64,000 nt of DNA from Streptomyces nymphaeiformis (GCF_014203895.1 NZ_JACHJY010000012.1:231949-295948), one strand, 5' to 3'. Shown: positions 1 to 7,224, counted from the stretch's first letter. The notes: generated by a model from the letters alone, not told the origin. Numbers and translations: made by a program.

Positions 1-627
1 TCCGTAGACCCAGTGCCCTGGCGCTTCCTCCTGGCAGGGCACCTGTTCCAGCAGCAGGCGCTCGGCGAAGTTCTGCGCCAGGGAAGGGCTCCGGGCCTCG
101 GCGGCGACTTCGCGGGCGACCTGATCGGCGCCGTCCAGGGCCAGCGTGGGGTCGCTCGGGTTGGTGCGGGGGCTGGTCATCAGTCCGCGGAAGTGGGCAC
201 CGGGCCCGCCCAGGGTCTCCGTGAGGGTCTTCTCCCCGGTGCAGGCCGAGTTGGCGTAATGCCCGTCGCCGTACCGGTCGGTGACGTGGATCTTCCCGAT
301 GCCGGCGTCCGGGCTGAACGCCGCGGGTTCCAGAAGGTTCGCCTTCGTCACCGGCCCGGTCGCACCGGTCGGTGAACCGGAGCCGGAGGCCGAGGGCGCG
401 GGCGTCGGGGCGGACACGCCGGGCGTCGCGGGAGCGGACGCGCCCTGGGATGCCCCGCCGACCGCGGCAACCGGCCGCTCCGGCGGGTGGGCGTCGGCGC
501 CGGGGGGCGAGGGCAGGATGAATCGGCCGGTCACCAGCCCGAGCGCGGCGGCTGCCACCAGGGCGGCGACGGCGGACCGGGGCCGGACGACGGCGTGGCC
601 GCCGCCCGTCGCGGGACCGCCGTTCAC
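1..627 (-). CDS. Membrane-anchored Ala/Pro-rich protein, C-terminus outside window
   Basis: An open frame of 209 codons runs off the left edge. It starts at a GTG (627-625) that overlaps the TGA of the sigma-factor gene (GTGA), so translation is probably coupled. The protein begins with a short cytoplasmic stretch, then one hydrophobic segment (about residues 18-38), then a Pro/Ala/Ser/Gly-rich linker (about 40-95), and then a more ordered extracytoplasmic part containing two Cys. A product coupled to an ECF sigma gene with one membrane span could be its anti-sigma factor or a sensor partner, but no zinc-binding anti-sigma motif is visible in the short N-terminal tail. I do not recognise the C-terminal domain. 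Confidence 0.75.
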   Translation of the reverse strand, partial: MNGGPATGGGHAVVRPRSAVAALVAAAALGLVTGRFILPSPPGADAHPPERPVAAVGGASQGASAPATPGVSAPTPAPSASGSGSPTGATGPVTKANLLEPAAFSPDAGIGKIHVTDRYGDGHYANSACTGEKTLTETLGGPGAHFRGLMTSPRTNPSDPTLALDGADQVAREVAAEARSPSLAQNFAERLLLEQVPCQEEAPGHWVYG

Positions 628-1199
628 GGACCGGTGACCAGGCGCTCGCGCATGAAGCGGCGGGCCTGGTGGATACGGTCCTTGACCGTGCCCAACGGGG
701 CGTCCAGCTGCTCGGCCACCTGGACGTAGGTCAGGTCGCCCAGGTCGCGCAGCACGAAGGACTCCACCAGGGTGGGGTGCTGCTGCTCCAGCGCGGCCAA
801 CGCCTCCATCAGGTCGAGCCGGCTCCCGGCGATGACGCTGGTGGTGCGCGGGTCGACGGACTCGGGGAGGTCGGCGTGGCTGTCCTCGGCGCGTCGGCGC
901 ATCGAGCGGTAGGTGGACCGGGCGGCGTTCGATGCGATCACCGTCACCCAGCCCAGGAAGGAGCCGTGGCCGCCGTACTCGCCCAGGTGCGTGCTGATGG
1001 ACAGGAGGGCGTCCTGCGCGGCCTCCTCCGCGTCGGCGTGGTGGGGCAGGAAGCGCGAGCAGCGTCGCAGCACCATCGGCCGCAGCTTGGCCAGCAGGTA
1101 CTCCATCGCCCCCGGGTCCCCCGCCTGGGCAGCCGCCACGAGCCGTTCCAGCTCGCCTTCCTCGAACACCCGGATCCCCCGTTTCGTCCCGCCTGGCAT
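624..1199 (-). CDS. ECF-type RNA polymerase sigma factor
   Basis: This 191-aa protein has the two conserved blocks of extracytoplasmic-function sigma factors. Region 2 (about residues 20-95) carries the ADAEEAAQDALL helix and a FLGWVTVIASNAARSTYR segment. Region 4 (about 125-185) carries the helix-turn-helix LTYVQVAEQLDAPLGTVKDR. Start ATG 1199 was chosen because the conserved part begins just after it; the frame stays open further upstream only as antisense to the kinase gene. It is divergent from a Ser/Thr kinase (57-bp gap) and coupled to a membrane protein. Known ECF groups with linked Ser/Thr kinases are regulated by phosphorylation; that is inference here. Confidence 0.9.
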   Translation of the reverse strand: MPGGTKRGIRVFEEGELERLVAAAQAGDPGAMEYLLAKLRPMVLRRCSRFLPHHADAEEAAQDALLSISTHLGEYGGHGSFLGWVTVIASNAARSTYRSMRRRAEDSHADLPESVDPRTTSVIAGSRLDLMEALAALEQQHPTLVESFVLRDLGDLTYVQVAEQLDAPLGTVKDRIHQARRFMRERLVTGP

Positions 1200-1256
1200 C
1201 CCGCCCGCCGAACGGGAGTTCCCCACTCCCCCTCGACTCCGGCAGAATGCTGCCAC

Positions 1257-2168
1257 ATGCGCAAGCTCGGCCGTTACCTCCTCCTGGACCGGCTCGGAGC
1301 CGGCTCCTTCGCGACGGTCTGGAAGGCCTACGATCCGGAGCTCGACACCGAGGTCGCGGTGAAGGTGCTGGCCGACAACTGGGCCGCCAACGCCGATGTG
1401 CGCGAGCGGTTCCTGGCGGAGGCGAGGCTGCTGCGCCGGATCGCCAGCCCGCGGGTGGTCCGCGTGCACGACGTCGGGGTGCAGGAGGACCGGCCCTACT
1501 TCGTCATGGACTACGTACGCGGCGGCACCCTGGAGGACCGGGTCGGCCGGTGCGACCCGCAGGAGGCACTGCGGCTGGCCGCGGAGGCGGGCTACGCGGT
1601 CCAGGTCCTGCACGAGGCGGGTGTGGTGCACCGCGACGTCAAGCCGTCCAACATGCTGCTCGCCACCGGCCCCGCGCCCGCCGCGGTGCTGGTGGCGGAT
1701 CTGGGCAGCGCGAAGCAACTGGCCGACGCGTCCGGGCTGACGGTGACCACGGGCACGCCCGCGTACATGGCACCGGAACAGGCCTTCCAGACCGGCGGGT
1801 TCGACGGAAGGGCCGATGTGTACGCGCTGGCCGTCGTGGCCTACGAGCTTCTGACCGGGCAGAAGCCGTTCGGCCCGGGCGGGCGCGCCACAGCCCTGAT
1901 GACCGACCAGCCGACCGCCTCGACGCTGCCGGCGCTCCCCGCCGGAGCGGAGCTTCCACCGAACGTCGCCCTGCTGCTACGGGCCGCGATGTCCGTCGAG
2001 CCGGCGGATCGACCGCCGACCGCCCAGGCCTTCGCAGACGCGCTGCTGGCTCCCGTCCCGCAGTCCCAGCCCCTGGAAGGCCCCGGGTGGCTGACCCCGC
2101 GCGCGGTCTGTCTGGCGTCGGGCGCGGTGTTCACGGCGACGACCCTGCTGAGCTGGCTGCAGCGTTGA
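1257..2168 (+). CDS. Membrane-anchored Hanks-type Ser/Thr protein kinase
   Basis: This 303-aa kinase has a Gly-rich loop GAGSFA (14-19), the ATP-binding lysine in AVKVL (K36), the catalytic loop HRDVKPSN (125-132), a metal-binding DLG in place of DFG (148-150) and an APE-type motif (MAPEQ). There is no long extracellular PASTA or sensor region: the chain ends with one hydrophobic segment (about 283-300) and a few residues, so it is probably tail-anchored with a cytoplasmic kinase. Start ATG 1257 places the kinase fold at residue 7. It is divergent from the ECF sigma gene and is the best candidate to phosphorylate that factor or its membrane partner. Confidence 0.93.
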   Translation: MRKLGRYLLLDRLGAGSFATVWKAYDPELDTEVAVKVLADNWAANADVRERFLAEARLLRRIASPRVVRVHDVGVQEDRPYFVMDYVRGGTLEDRVGRCDPQEALRLAAEAGYAVQVLHEAGVVHRDVKPSNMLLATGPAPAAVLVADLGSAKQLADASGLTVTTGTPAYMAPEQAFQTGGFDGRADVYALAVVAYELLTGQKPFGPGGRATALMTDQPTASTLPALPAGAELPPNVALLLRAAMSVEPADRPPTAQAFADALLAPVPQSQPLEGPGWLTPRAVCLASGAVFTATTLLSWLQR

Positions 2169-2171
2169 ATC

Positions 2172-2325
2172 CGACGGGGAGGCCGGGCGGGCCCGGGCCC
2201 CGGCCGAGGCCGACCTCCGCAACGGTCCGCCGGCACTCGGTCCGGAGACGGTCGAGACCAAGAGGTATGGCCTGACGGGGCGTCATCGACTCCGTCACCG
2301 CAGGCTCCGGGCGCTGACCGCACCA
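2172..2325 (+). pseudogene. Remnant of nucleotidyltransferase gene (internally deleted)
   Basis: This stretch repeats, with few mismatches, two parts of the intact nucleotidyltransferase gene at 10572-11318. Bases 2172-2276 match the part encoding DGEAGRAR...VETKRYGLT (about 10879-10980). Bases 2277-2325 match the last 40 bases of the gene (about 11280-11319). About 300 bases between them are missing and the reading frame is broken, so it cannot be functional. The same order and orientation recur at both sites. Confidence 0.75.
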
Positions 2326-2338
2326 CCCCCGAGCAGCA

Positions 2339-2371
2339 CTACTCCCGTTCCGGTTCGACCAGGGCGCCCCC
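2339..2371 (-). pseudogene. 3' tail of an acetyltransferase gene (remnant)
   Basis: On the minus strand this encodes ALVEPERE followed by a stop, almost the same as the C-terminus (ALVDPERE) of the intact acetyltransferase at 3236. Upstream of it the similarity ends. A third copy lies at 11336. With the preceding nucleotidyltransferase remnant it forms one copy of a duplicated gene-tail block. Confidence 0.6.
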
Positions 2372-2411
2372 AAGGCAGCCACTCCTCGCAGGTTCGAAGA
2401 CCGTGTCGGGA

Positions 2412-2708
2412 CTATCGCGGCGCCTCAGGCTTCCGATGTCTGCCGGTCCCCGGACCGAGCTTCGGCGCTGTCTCCGGGGCCGAGGGGGCCTCGGTCCGGG
2501 GAAACAGGATGCGCCGCGCCTCCGCGAGGTTCGCGGCGAAGCCGTGTGGCTCCCACAAGTGTCCGTTCCACCGCTGGATCGCGCGGGGTGCATCGGGGTT
2601 CAGATGCGATGCCCGCGGGCCGTCGCCGGTCACGAGGGGGACAGCCCGCAGCTGCCCGATCCTCGCGTCCCGGCGCTCGGCCCACTCGGCGAGCGGTTCG
2701 TCGTCCAT
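2412..2708 (-). CDS. Small DUF6087-like protein
   Basis: A 98-aa hydrophilic protein beginning MDDEPLAEWAERRDARIG, with the pattern RASHLNPDAPRAIQRWNGHLWEP and a Pro-rich tail. It resembles a small Streptomyces-specific family that I remember as DUF6087, whose function is unknown. I chose ATG 2708; the frame extends upstream, but that part reads as low-information sequence over the spacer. It lies just downstream (18 bp) of the methyltransferase remnant at the distal end of the minus-strand operon and may be co-transcribed with it. Confidence 0.65.
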   Translation of the reverse strand: MDDEPLAEWAERRDARIGQLRAVPLVTGDGPRASHLNPDAPRAIQRWNGHLWEPHGFAANLAEARRILFPRTEAPSAPETAPKLGPGTGRHRKPEAPR

Positions 2709-2725
2709 GGCCGGAGCGTAGTGGG

Positions 2726-3235
2726 TCAGGTGATCCGGTGTTCCCAGCGCAGGGAAGGGGCCCGGTCGATCCAGCACTGATGGGAAGCGGGTGTCACGCG
2801 GAGCCGTACGGAGTGGATCTCCGGTGCTCCGGCGTCCCGCCAGGCGACGAGAGAACGTTCCACGTCGTCCCACAGTGCCACCGGGCCGCCTTGACGGACG
2901 GTCCAGCTCTCGCCGTCGACGAGGAACTCGGCGAACGACTCCCTCTCCGGATCGAACAGGTACCGCAAGGGTGAGCCGTCACCGTTCGTCGCGCGGACGA
3001 GCTGAGTGCCCGGTGCGGCCAACTGCGCAAGGAAGGCGGGCATCCACTCCTCCAGGACGAGCGGGGACACCAGAGCGTGCCGCTCGCTTTCGGCGTACGC
3101 GGTCCGGGCGGAGAGGTCACCCGCCACGGGGGCCACCGCCTGGGCCCGTGCCTGCATGGAGGAGGAGCGCTCGACGATCGCGCCCTCGGCGCTCCCGTCA
3201 TCGCCGACGGTGAGGCGCTGCGGAAGCGGTGAGCA
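2726..3235 (-). pseudogene. C-terminal fragment of a PCMT-type (RiPP-associated) methyltransferase
   Basis: The translation LPQRLTVGDDGSAEGAIVER, then a region with RQGGPVALWDDVERS and VRLRVTPASHQCWIDR, resembles the C-terminal half of protein-L-isoaspartate O-methyltransferase-like enzymes found with ATP-grasp or radical-SAM peptide systems. The N-terminal SAM-binding half (GxGxG) is absent. The fragment begins directly after, and in the same frame as, the stop codon of the acetyltransferase gene, as though that gene's 3' end had been joined onto a methyltransferase. A protein could start at ATG 3157 (143 aa), but it would lack a catalytic domain. Family assignment is from memory of conserved patterns. 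Confidence 0.55.
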
Positions 3236-3817
3236 CTACTCCCGCTCCGGGTCGACCAGGGCGCGGACGGCGGAGGGTCCGATGAAGTCGCGGGCGAGAA
3301 CGTCCATGATCAGTTCGTCGCACACCCGGCCCAGCCAGTAGCCCACCTCGCGCAGTGTGCCGGCCGTCCGGAATCCCGCCTTCTCGTACGCCTTGACGCC
3401 GCCCGCGTTGGGCGCCAGCACCTTCAACCAGACCATGCGCACATTGACGACGTGGAACGCGTAATCGAGGACGAGACGCGTGGCCGCCGTCCCCAGACCA
3501 CGCCCGCGTGCCTCCGGGGCGAGCATCACGACGTACTCGGCGGTGCGTACCTGGTGGTCGGGCAGGAGCGTCGCGACCCCAACGGGGACGGGCTCGGTAC
3601 CGCTGACGTCGTAGACGGTGAAGCGGATGTTCCCGCCACGGAGCTGGTGGGCCATGCCCTCCGTACGGGCCTCCAGGGACTCGGGACTCTGGCGCCCGTA
3701 GCCCACGAGGAGCGCCGGATCCTGTTCCCACCGCCAGTAGGTCTCGACGAGGTCGGACCGGAACGGGCCGAGGCCGCAGATGTCGTCCTTGATCCACAGA
3801 ATCGGGTCAGTGGCCAC
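3236..3817 (-). CDS. GNAT-family N-acetyltransferase (RimJ/RimL-like)
   Basis: This 193-aa protein has the acetyl-CoA-binding motif A region EYVVMLAPEARGRGLGTAAT (RGRGLG loop, about residues 96-110) and the C-terminal motif NAGGVKAYEKAGFRTAGTLR typical of RimJ/RimL-type GNATs. Start GTG 3817 (VATDP) is preceded by GGAG at good spacing; TTG 3829 is an alternative. It is the last intact gene of the RiPP-like operon, 60 bp after the HxD protein gene, so it could acetylate the peptide, a self-resistance target or an unrelated amine. Its last eight codons recur as fragments at 2339 and 11336. Confidence 0.85.
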   Translation of the reverse strand: MATDPILWIKDDICGLGPFRSDLVETYWRWEQDPALLVGYGRQSPESLEARTEGMAHQLRGGNIRFTVYDVSGTEPVPVGVATLLPDHQVRTAEYVVMLAPEARGRGLGTAATRLVLDYAFHVVNVRMVWLKVLAPNAGGVKAYEKAGFRTAGTLREVGYWLGRVCDELIMDVLARDFIGPSAVRALVDPERE

Positions 3818-3877
3818 TGCGGTCTCCAATCACGAGAACGGGCGTGTAGGCGCGGGTCGAGTCCGGTTCGGCCAGAG

Positions 3878-4594
3878 TCAGACGAGCGAAGGCAGGATGC
3901 CTCGGCTCCAGTGTCCGAGCCAGAAGGCCATGGCGGACGGCTTGTCCTGGCCCTCGGTCGAGCCGTCGTGGAGGAGGTACTCGGTGGGGGCCAGATAGCC
4001 CTCCCCTGGAGCGAGGCGGATCCGGACGCACCCAAGGGGGTGGCCGACGGCAGCGTACGTGCGGTAGTCGTCGGTGTGGGGATACCGCCGCTCGTACGAG
4101 TCGGGATGGACCGCCCGGCAGACGGCCTGGGCGTCGAGGTCTCCGAGAACGACGTACCGGTCGCCCGGCCCGAGGTTGAGGGCGAGCCGTCGCCTGCCCA
4201 CGGTCCTCCGGCCGTAATCGAGCTTGTCCCAGTTGTCGAGGTGGAGACCGATCAGGCGTCCGTCCCGGTAGTTGTCCGTGGTGGTGCGCATCCCGGGCTC
4301 GGCAAGGGCCTGGCCGATGTACTCGGCCCGGTCGTCGCCCAGGGGCTTCGCCAGGTCGTCAAGACCCCGGCCGGTGGGTACGGGAGGCCGGACGATCTCC
4401 ACGAGCATGCTGGAGCGCGCTCGTTCGGGAGCGGCCAGCGCGCGCCCGGCCTCATCGTCCAGTGGCTGCCAGCGGCCGGAGGGGACCACAGCTCCGTCCT
4501 CGTACTCCGCCTCGTCCTTGGCTGTGCGGACTACGGCGACGTCACAGCGTGCGCGTAGAGCGCCCAAGTCGTTGAAGGCCAGATACAGGGGCAC
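3878..4594 (-). CDS. Unknown HxD...H protein, candidate 2-oxoglutarate/Fe(II)-type oxygenase
   Basis: This 238-aa protein starts at GTG 4594 behind a strong AGGAGG and 17 nt after the pentapeptide-repeat gene. I do not recognise it by name. Visible features: H118-x-D120 in LIGLHLDNWDKL, a central LALNLGPGDRY strand, RIRLAPGEGYLAPTE, and a distal H209 in LLHDGSTEG. An HxD followed about 90 residues later by His inside a beta-rich domain fits the 2-His-1-carboxylate facial triad of cupin/2-oxoglutarate oxygenases, which is only an inference. Its position between a precursor/maturase pair and an acetyltransferase makes it a candidate tailoring enzyme. No signal peptide or membrane span. Confidence 0.75.
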   Translation of the reverse strand: MPLYLAFNDLGALRARCDVAVVRTAKDEAEYEDGAVVPSGRWQPLDDEAGRALAAPERARSSMLVEIVRPPVPTGRGLDDLAKPLGDDRAEYIGQALAEPGMRTTTDNYRDGRLIGLHLDNWDKLDYGRRTVGRRRLALNLGPGDRYVVLGDLDAQAVCRAVHPDSYERRYPHTDDYRTYAAVGHPLGCVRIRLAPGEGYLAPTEYLLHDGSTEGQDKPSAMAFWLGHWSRGILPSLV

Positions 4595-4611
4595 GGGAGC
4601 CCTCCTGGGGA

Positions 4612-5286
4612 TCAGTCGTCCCCGACCGTGATGTCGAGTTCACTCACCAGGGCGTGAACGAGGTCGGCTTGTTGGGTGTGGTCGATGCGGACCTTGGCCA
4701 GGTTCGCAACGCCCCGGATCGTCGACAGGTCGTTGCCGCGCAAGTCCGTGTCCCGGTAGCGGCCGCCGCCGAACTCCGTGGTCCTCAAGGTGCAGTCGGA
4801 GAACACCACGTCGGACAGGTCGCAGTCGCTGAACACGGCCGCGGTGAGGACGCAGCCCGTGAACGCCACGGGCCCGGTGGCGCGCATCCTGTCGAACGTC
4901 GCGTAGTCGAACTTGCAGCCCTCGAACAGCACGTCGTCAAGCACCAGGCCGTCCAGTGCGGCGCCCATGAGCTTGCAGTCGCGGACCACCACACGGGTCA
5001 GCTTGCTCTCGCTCCAGCGGACCGACCGGAGATCGCTGCCGCTGATCTCCACACCGTGCAGATTCAGGGCCTGGAGCTCGACCCGCTGAGATCGGACGTC
5101 CGCGATGCGGCCGGCGATCAGCTGGGTGTCGGCCAGGTCCAGCGAGCGCAGGTCCGCGTCTCGGAAGGAGAAGTCCTGCACGATGCCACGCGCGCTGTCG
5201 AGGGTGTCGACGTGGGACAGGTACAAGCCGGGTTCGTCCAGGTCCGGGGTCGTCACGGTGACGTGCCCGAAGACGCGGGTGGCCAT
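4612..5286 (-). CDS. Pentapeptide-repeat protein in RiPP-like operon
   Basis: This 224-aa protein is built mainly of A(D/N)LXX-like pentads from about residue 40 to 200, for example FRDADLRSLDL, LHGVEISGSDLRSV and DCDLSDVVFSDCTL, which fold as a right-handed quadrilateral beta helix. Such proteins (Qnr, MfpA, McbG, AlbG) protect DNA gyrase by mimicking DNA, and McbG and AlbG are self-immunity proteins of peptide antibiotics. Its position directly after the precursor gene makes immunity an attractive but untested role. ATG 5286 is preceded by GGAG at 7 nt. A second, unrelated-context pentapeptide protein is at 37186. Confidence 0.88.
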   Translation of the reverse strand: MATRVFGHVTVTTPDLDEPGLYLSHVDTLDSARGIVQDFSFRDADLRSLDLADTQLIAGRIADVRSQRVELQALNLHGVEISGSDLRSVRWSESKLTRVVVRDCKLMGAALDGLVLDDVLFEGCKFDYATFDRMRATGPVAFTGCVLTAAVFSDCDLSDVVFSDCTLRTTEFGGGRYRDTDLRGNDLSTIRGVANLAKVRIDHTQQADLVHALVSELDITVGDD

Positions 5287-5361
5287 GGTGGTGCTCCGTT
5301 CTGTCGTGGGGCCGGGGCAGCCCCACAGAGTCGGCTGGGACCGCCCCGGTGCCGGCGTGGG

Positions 5362-5547
5362 CTAGGACTTCTTGCTCCAGTCGTCCCACGTGGGCCGGTT
5401 GTCGAACACCGGGGTGGGGTTGTCCCAGGTGGGCCGGTTGTCGAAGGTGGCCAGAGCCTGCGTCCCGGCGGCCTCCAGGAGGGACCGGAAGCCGTGGGGC
5501 GAGTCCATCACGAGGGTGGTGGCGTCAGCGGGCATGTTCGCGGACAT
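5362..5547 (-). CDS. RiPP precursor peptide, candidate multi-cyclophane (triceptide) type
   Basis: This 61-aa peptide has a leader (about 1-33, including FRSLLEAAGTQALA) and a core with an exact repeat FDNRPTWD at residues 35-42 and 48-55, 13 residues apart, ending DDWSKKS. Aromatic-x-(N/D/K) triads occur five times: F35DN, W41DN, F48DN, W54DD, W57SK. Radical SAM/SPASM triceptide synthases join an aromatic ring to the beta-carbon of the third residue in such triads. The gene overlaps the maturase 3' end by 23 nt and has GGAAGGAG before its ATG. It resembles the actinobacterial precursors I recall being named AmcA, though the symbol is not certain. The repeat is also visible in DNA as two 24-bp copies 39 bp apart. 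Confidence 0.8.
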   Translation of the reverse strand: MSANMPADATTLVMDSPHGFRSLLEAAGTQALATFDNRPTWDNPTPVFDNRPTWDDWSKKS

Positions 5548-6872
5548 GGCGCGTTACTCCTTCCATCAGGGCGATCTTGGCGGTGGTGCAGTACCGGGTC
5601 CTGGTCCCGTCCATCCGGCCGCCGTGCTCGAAGTACCGGTTGGCGGGGTGGGCTCCGCCACAGAAGGCGAAGTACGGGCATGTGGCGCGGCAGGCGTCCA
5701 CGCCCTTCCAGAACTCGGTGATCCAGGGGGTGCGTTCCTCGGCCTCGGCCACCAGGACGTCGAGACCGGGGCCGAGCACGTTGCCGGTGGTGAAGTCGCC
5801 GAACCGGTCGTCGGTGAACCCCGCCAGTTCGGGGGAGAGCATGACCACGCCCGCCGTCGTACGCGACGGTGGGCAGCGGGTCCCACGGGGCGGAGGCCGG
5901 GAAGGGCCCCGTGACCTGGCCCTGGAGGACCGCGCCGGCGAAGTTCAGTACGCGCTGGATCTCCCGGAGGCGTACGACCGGGTTGGCCCGCCAGGCATCG
6001 GCAAGGGCGGCCCAGAACTCGGCCGCTCGAACGATGTCGGGCGCGGGTGCGGAGAGGTTGACACCCTCCTCTTCTTCGACGTTCACGCCGAGAGTGGTGA
6101 CGCCGAGTTCGGCGAAGAACTCGTAGAACCGGGCGGCGTCCGCCGGTTCGGGGTCGGAGACGACCGCGATGGCGGAGAACGGAATGCCATGACGGCGCAG
6201 ACGGTCGACCCCACGCATCGTGACGTGGAATCCGGGGTGCCCGGCGAGGGTGACACGGCGCGTGTTCATGTCTACGGGGCCGTCGATGCTGACTCCGACG
6301 GCTACGTTGCGCTCCGACAGGAACTCGCACCAGGCGTCATCGACGAGAGCGGCGTTCGTCTGCATGGAGTGCTTCACGCCCTCGAAGGGCGCCATGAGCG
6401 CTGCCAGGTGCTCGCGTCCCGTGGCAAGGGGTTCACCTCCGTGCCAGACCACTTCGAATGCCGGGTCGTCGGCCGCCCATACGTTGACCGGCTCGGCCAC
6501 CGCTCTGGCGACGTCCACCGTCATGAGGTGCTTCTTCTTCCGCAAGGGCAGGTAGCAGTACGTGCAGTCCATGGGCAGGCACTGCGTCGTCGGCTGCATG
6601 ACCACCGCACGGGGGACGGCCGCGAGCCGCTGGAGCCGGCGCGAGGGCACGGTGCTGCTCTCGATCGGCCGGACAGCCTGGATGTTGGCAACGGCCGTCG
6701 ACCACACCACACCGGACGCCGGACGGATGTGAGCGACGCGGACCACACGTCCGTCGCCATGCGTCTCGTGCGTGACCGCCATGAGCTCGCCCTCACCCCG
6801 GGAGGCGATGTCCCGTACCCGGTGCCCGAGCAGCTCATGTCGCTCGTACCCGGCGTGGTCGACGGCGTTCAC
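5525..6872 (-). pseudogene. Radical SAM/SPASM peptide maturase, interrupted by a +1 frameshift
   Basis: A GTG start at 6872 overlaps the TGA of the upstream 59-aa gene. Residues 1-70 form an extra small domain; the radical SAM core follows with cysteines C98, C103 and C106 in TTQCLPMDCTYCY (spacing CX4CX2C, one residue longer than the usual CX3CX2C). VVWHGGEPL and SIDGP are typical of anSME/SPASM maturases. The C-terminal SPASM part (CRATCPYFAFCGG ... RYC) lies in another frame. Removing one C from the run at 5850-5852 restores a continuous 448-aa protein ending at 5525. So this is either a recent inactivation, a sequencing error, or split translation from GTG 5848. It is the probable cyclophane-forming enzyme for the peptide at 5362. 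Confidence 0.8.
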
Positions 6873-7048
6873 GCCTCGTCCTCCTGGTCGGGCTGCTCGG
6901 CGGCGAAGCGGCGCATGAACCGCTCCCAGCCACCGGCCGCTCGTACCCGCAGGGCCCGGCTCGGCGCACCCGGCCGGACCTCCTGCGGGGTGTGGGTGCG
7001 GCCGCCGCCGGTGCCGGGACTCCAGCGAGGCGGTTCGAGTGCTGTCAC
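6869..7048 (-). CDS. Small protein heading the RiPP-like operon
   Basis: A 59-aa reading frame from GTG 7048, with GAGAGGAG 7 nt upstream, ends in a TGA overlapping the maturase start (GTGA). The peptide is basic and rich in Arg, Pro and Gly in the first half, then has a short helical stretch WERFMRRFAAEQPDQEDEA. I do not recognise it. The strong Shine-Dalgarno and translational coupling support a real first gene of the operon. It could be a chaperone-like accessory peptide or an alternative precursor, but it lacks repeated aromatic triads. Confidence 0.55.
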   Translation of the reverse strand: MTALEPPRWSPGTGGGRTHTPQEVRPGAPSRALRVRAAGGWERFMRRFAAEQPDQEDEA

Positions 7049-7224
7049 ACAATTGCTCCTCTCTGTGAGAAGCCGCCTGAAGGGCTCTTCGCCCCACGAG
7101 CGACGTGTGACCAGTGAACGACGATCCGTTACCGTCTCCCAGAGCAGACCCCGCGCAATGCCCGGGCGTTTTCCAGGCGTCGGTGCGTGCGCGCAGGGAA
7201 AGGTGCTCCCATGAGGGGATGCCA
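7049..7224 (+). promoter_or_regulatory. Divergent promoter region between RiPP-like operon and XRE regulator
   Basis: These 176 bp separate the start of the minus-strand operon from the plus-strand XRE regulator gene and must contain promoters for both directions. I cannot assign -35/-10 boxes with confidence. The arrangement suggests local control of the operon by the regulator. Confidence 0.5.

Noticed and set aside
2412..2873. Longer start for the DUF6087-like protein (153 aa)
   Set aside because: The extra 55 residues read over the intergenic spacer and the end of the methyltransferase fragment and do not resemble the family start MDDEPL.
5383..5445. Two 24-bp repeats 39 bp apart considered as a CRISPR-like array
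   Set aside because: They encode the FDNRPTWD repeats of the precursor peptide; there are only two copies and no cas genes.
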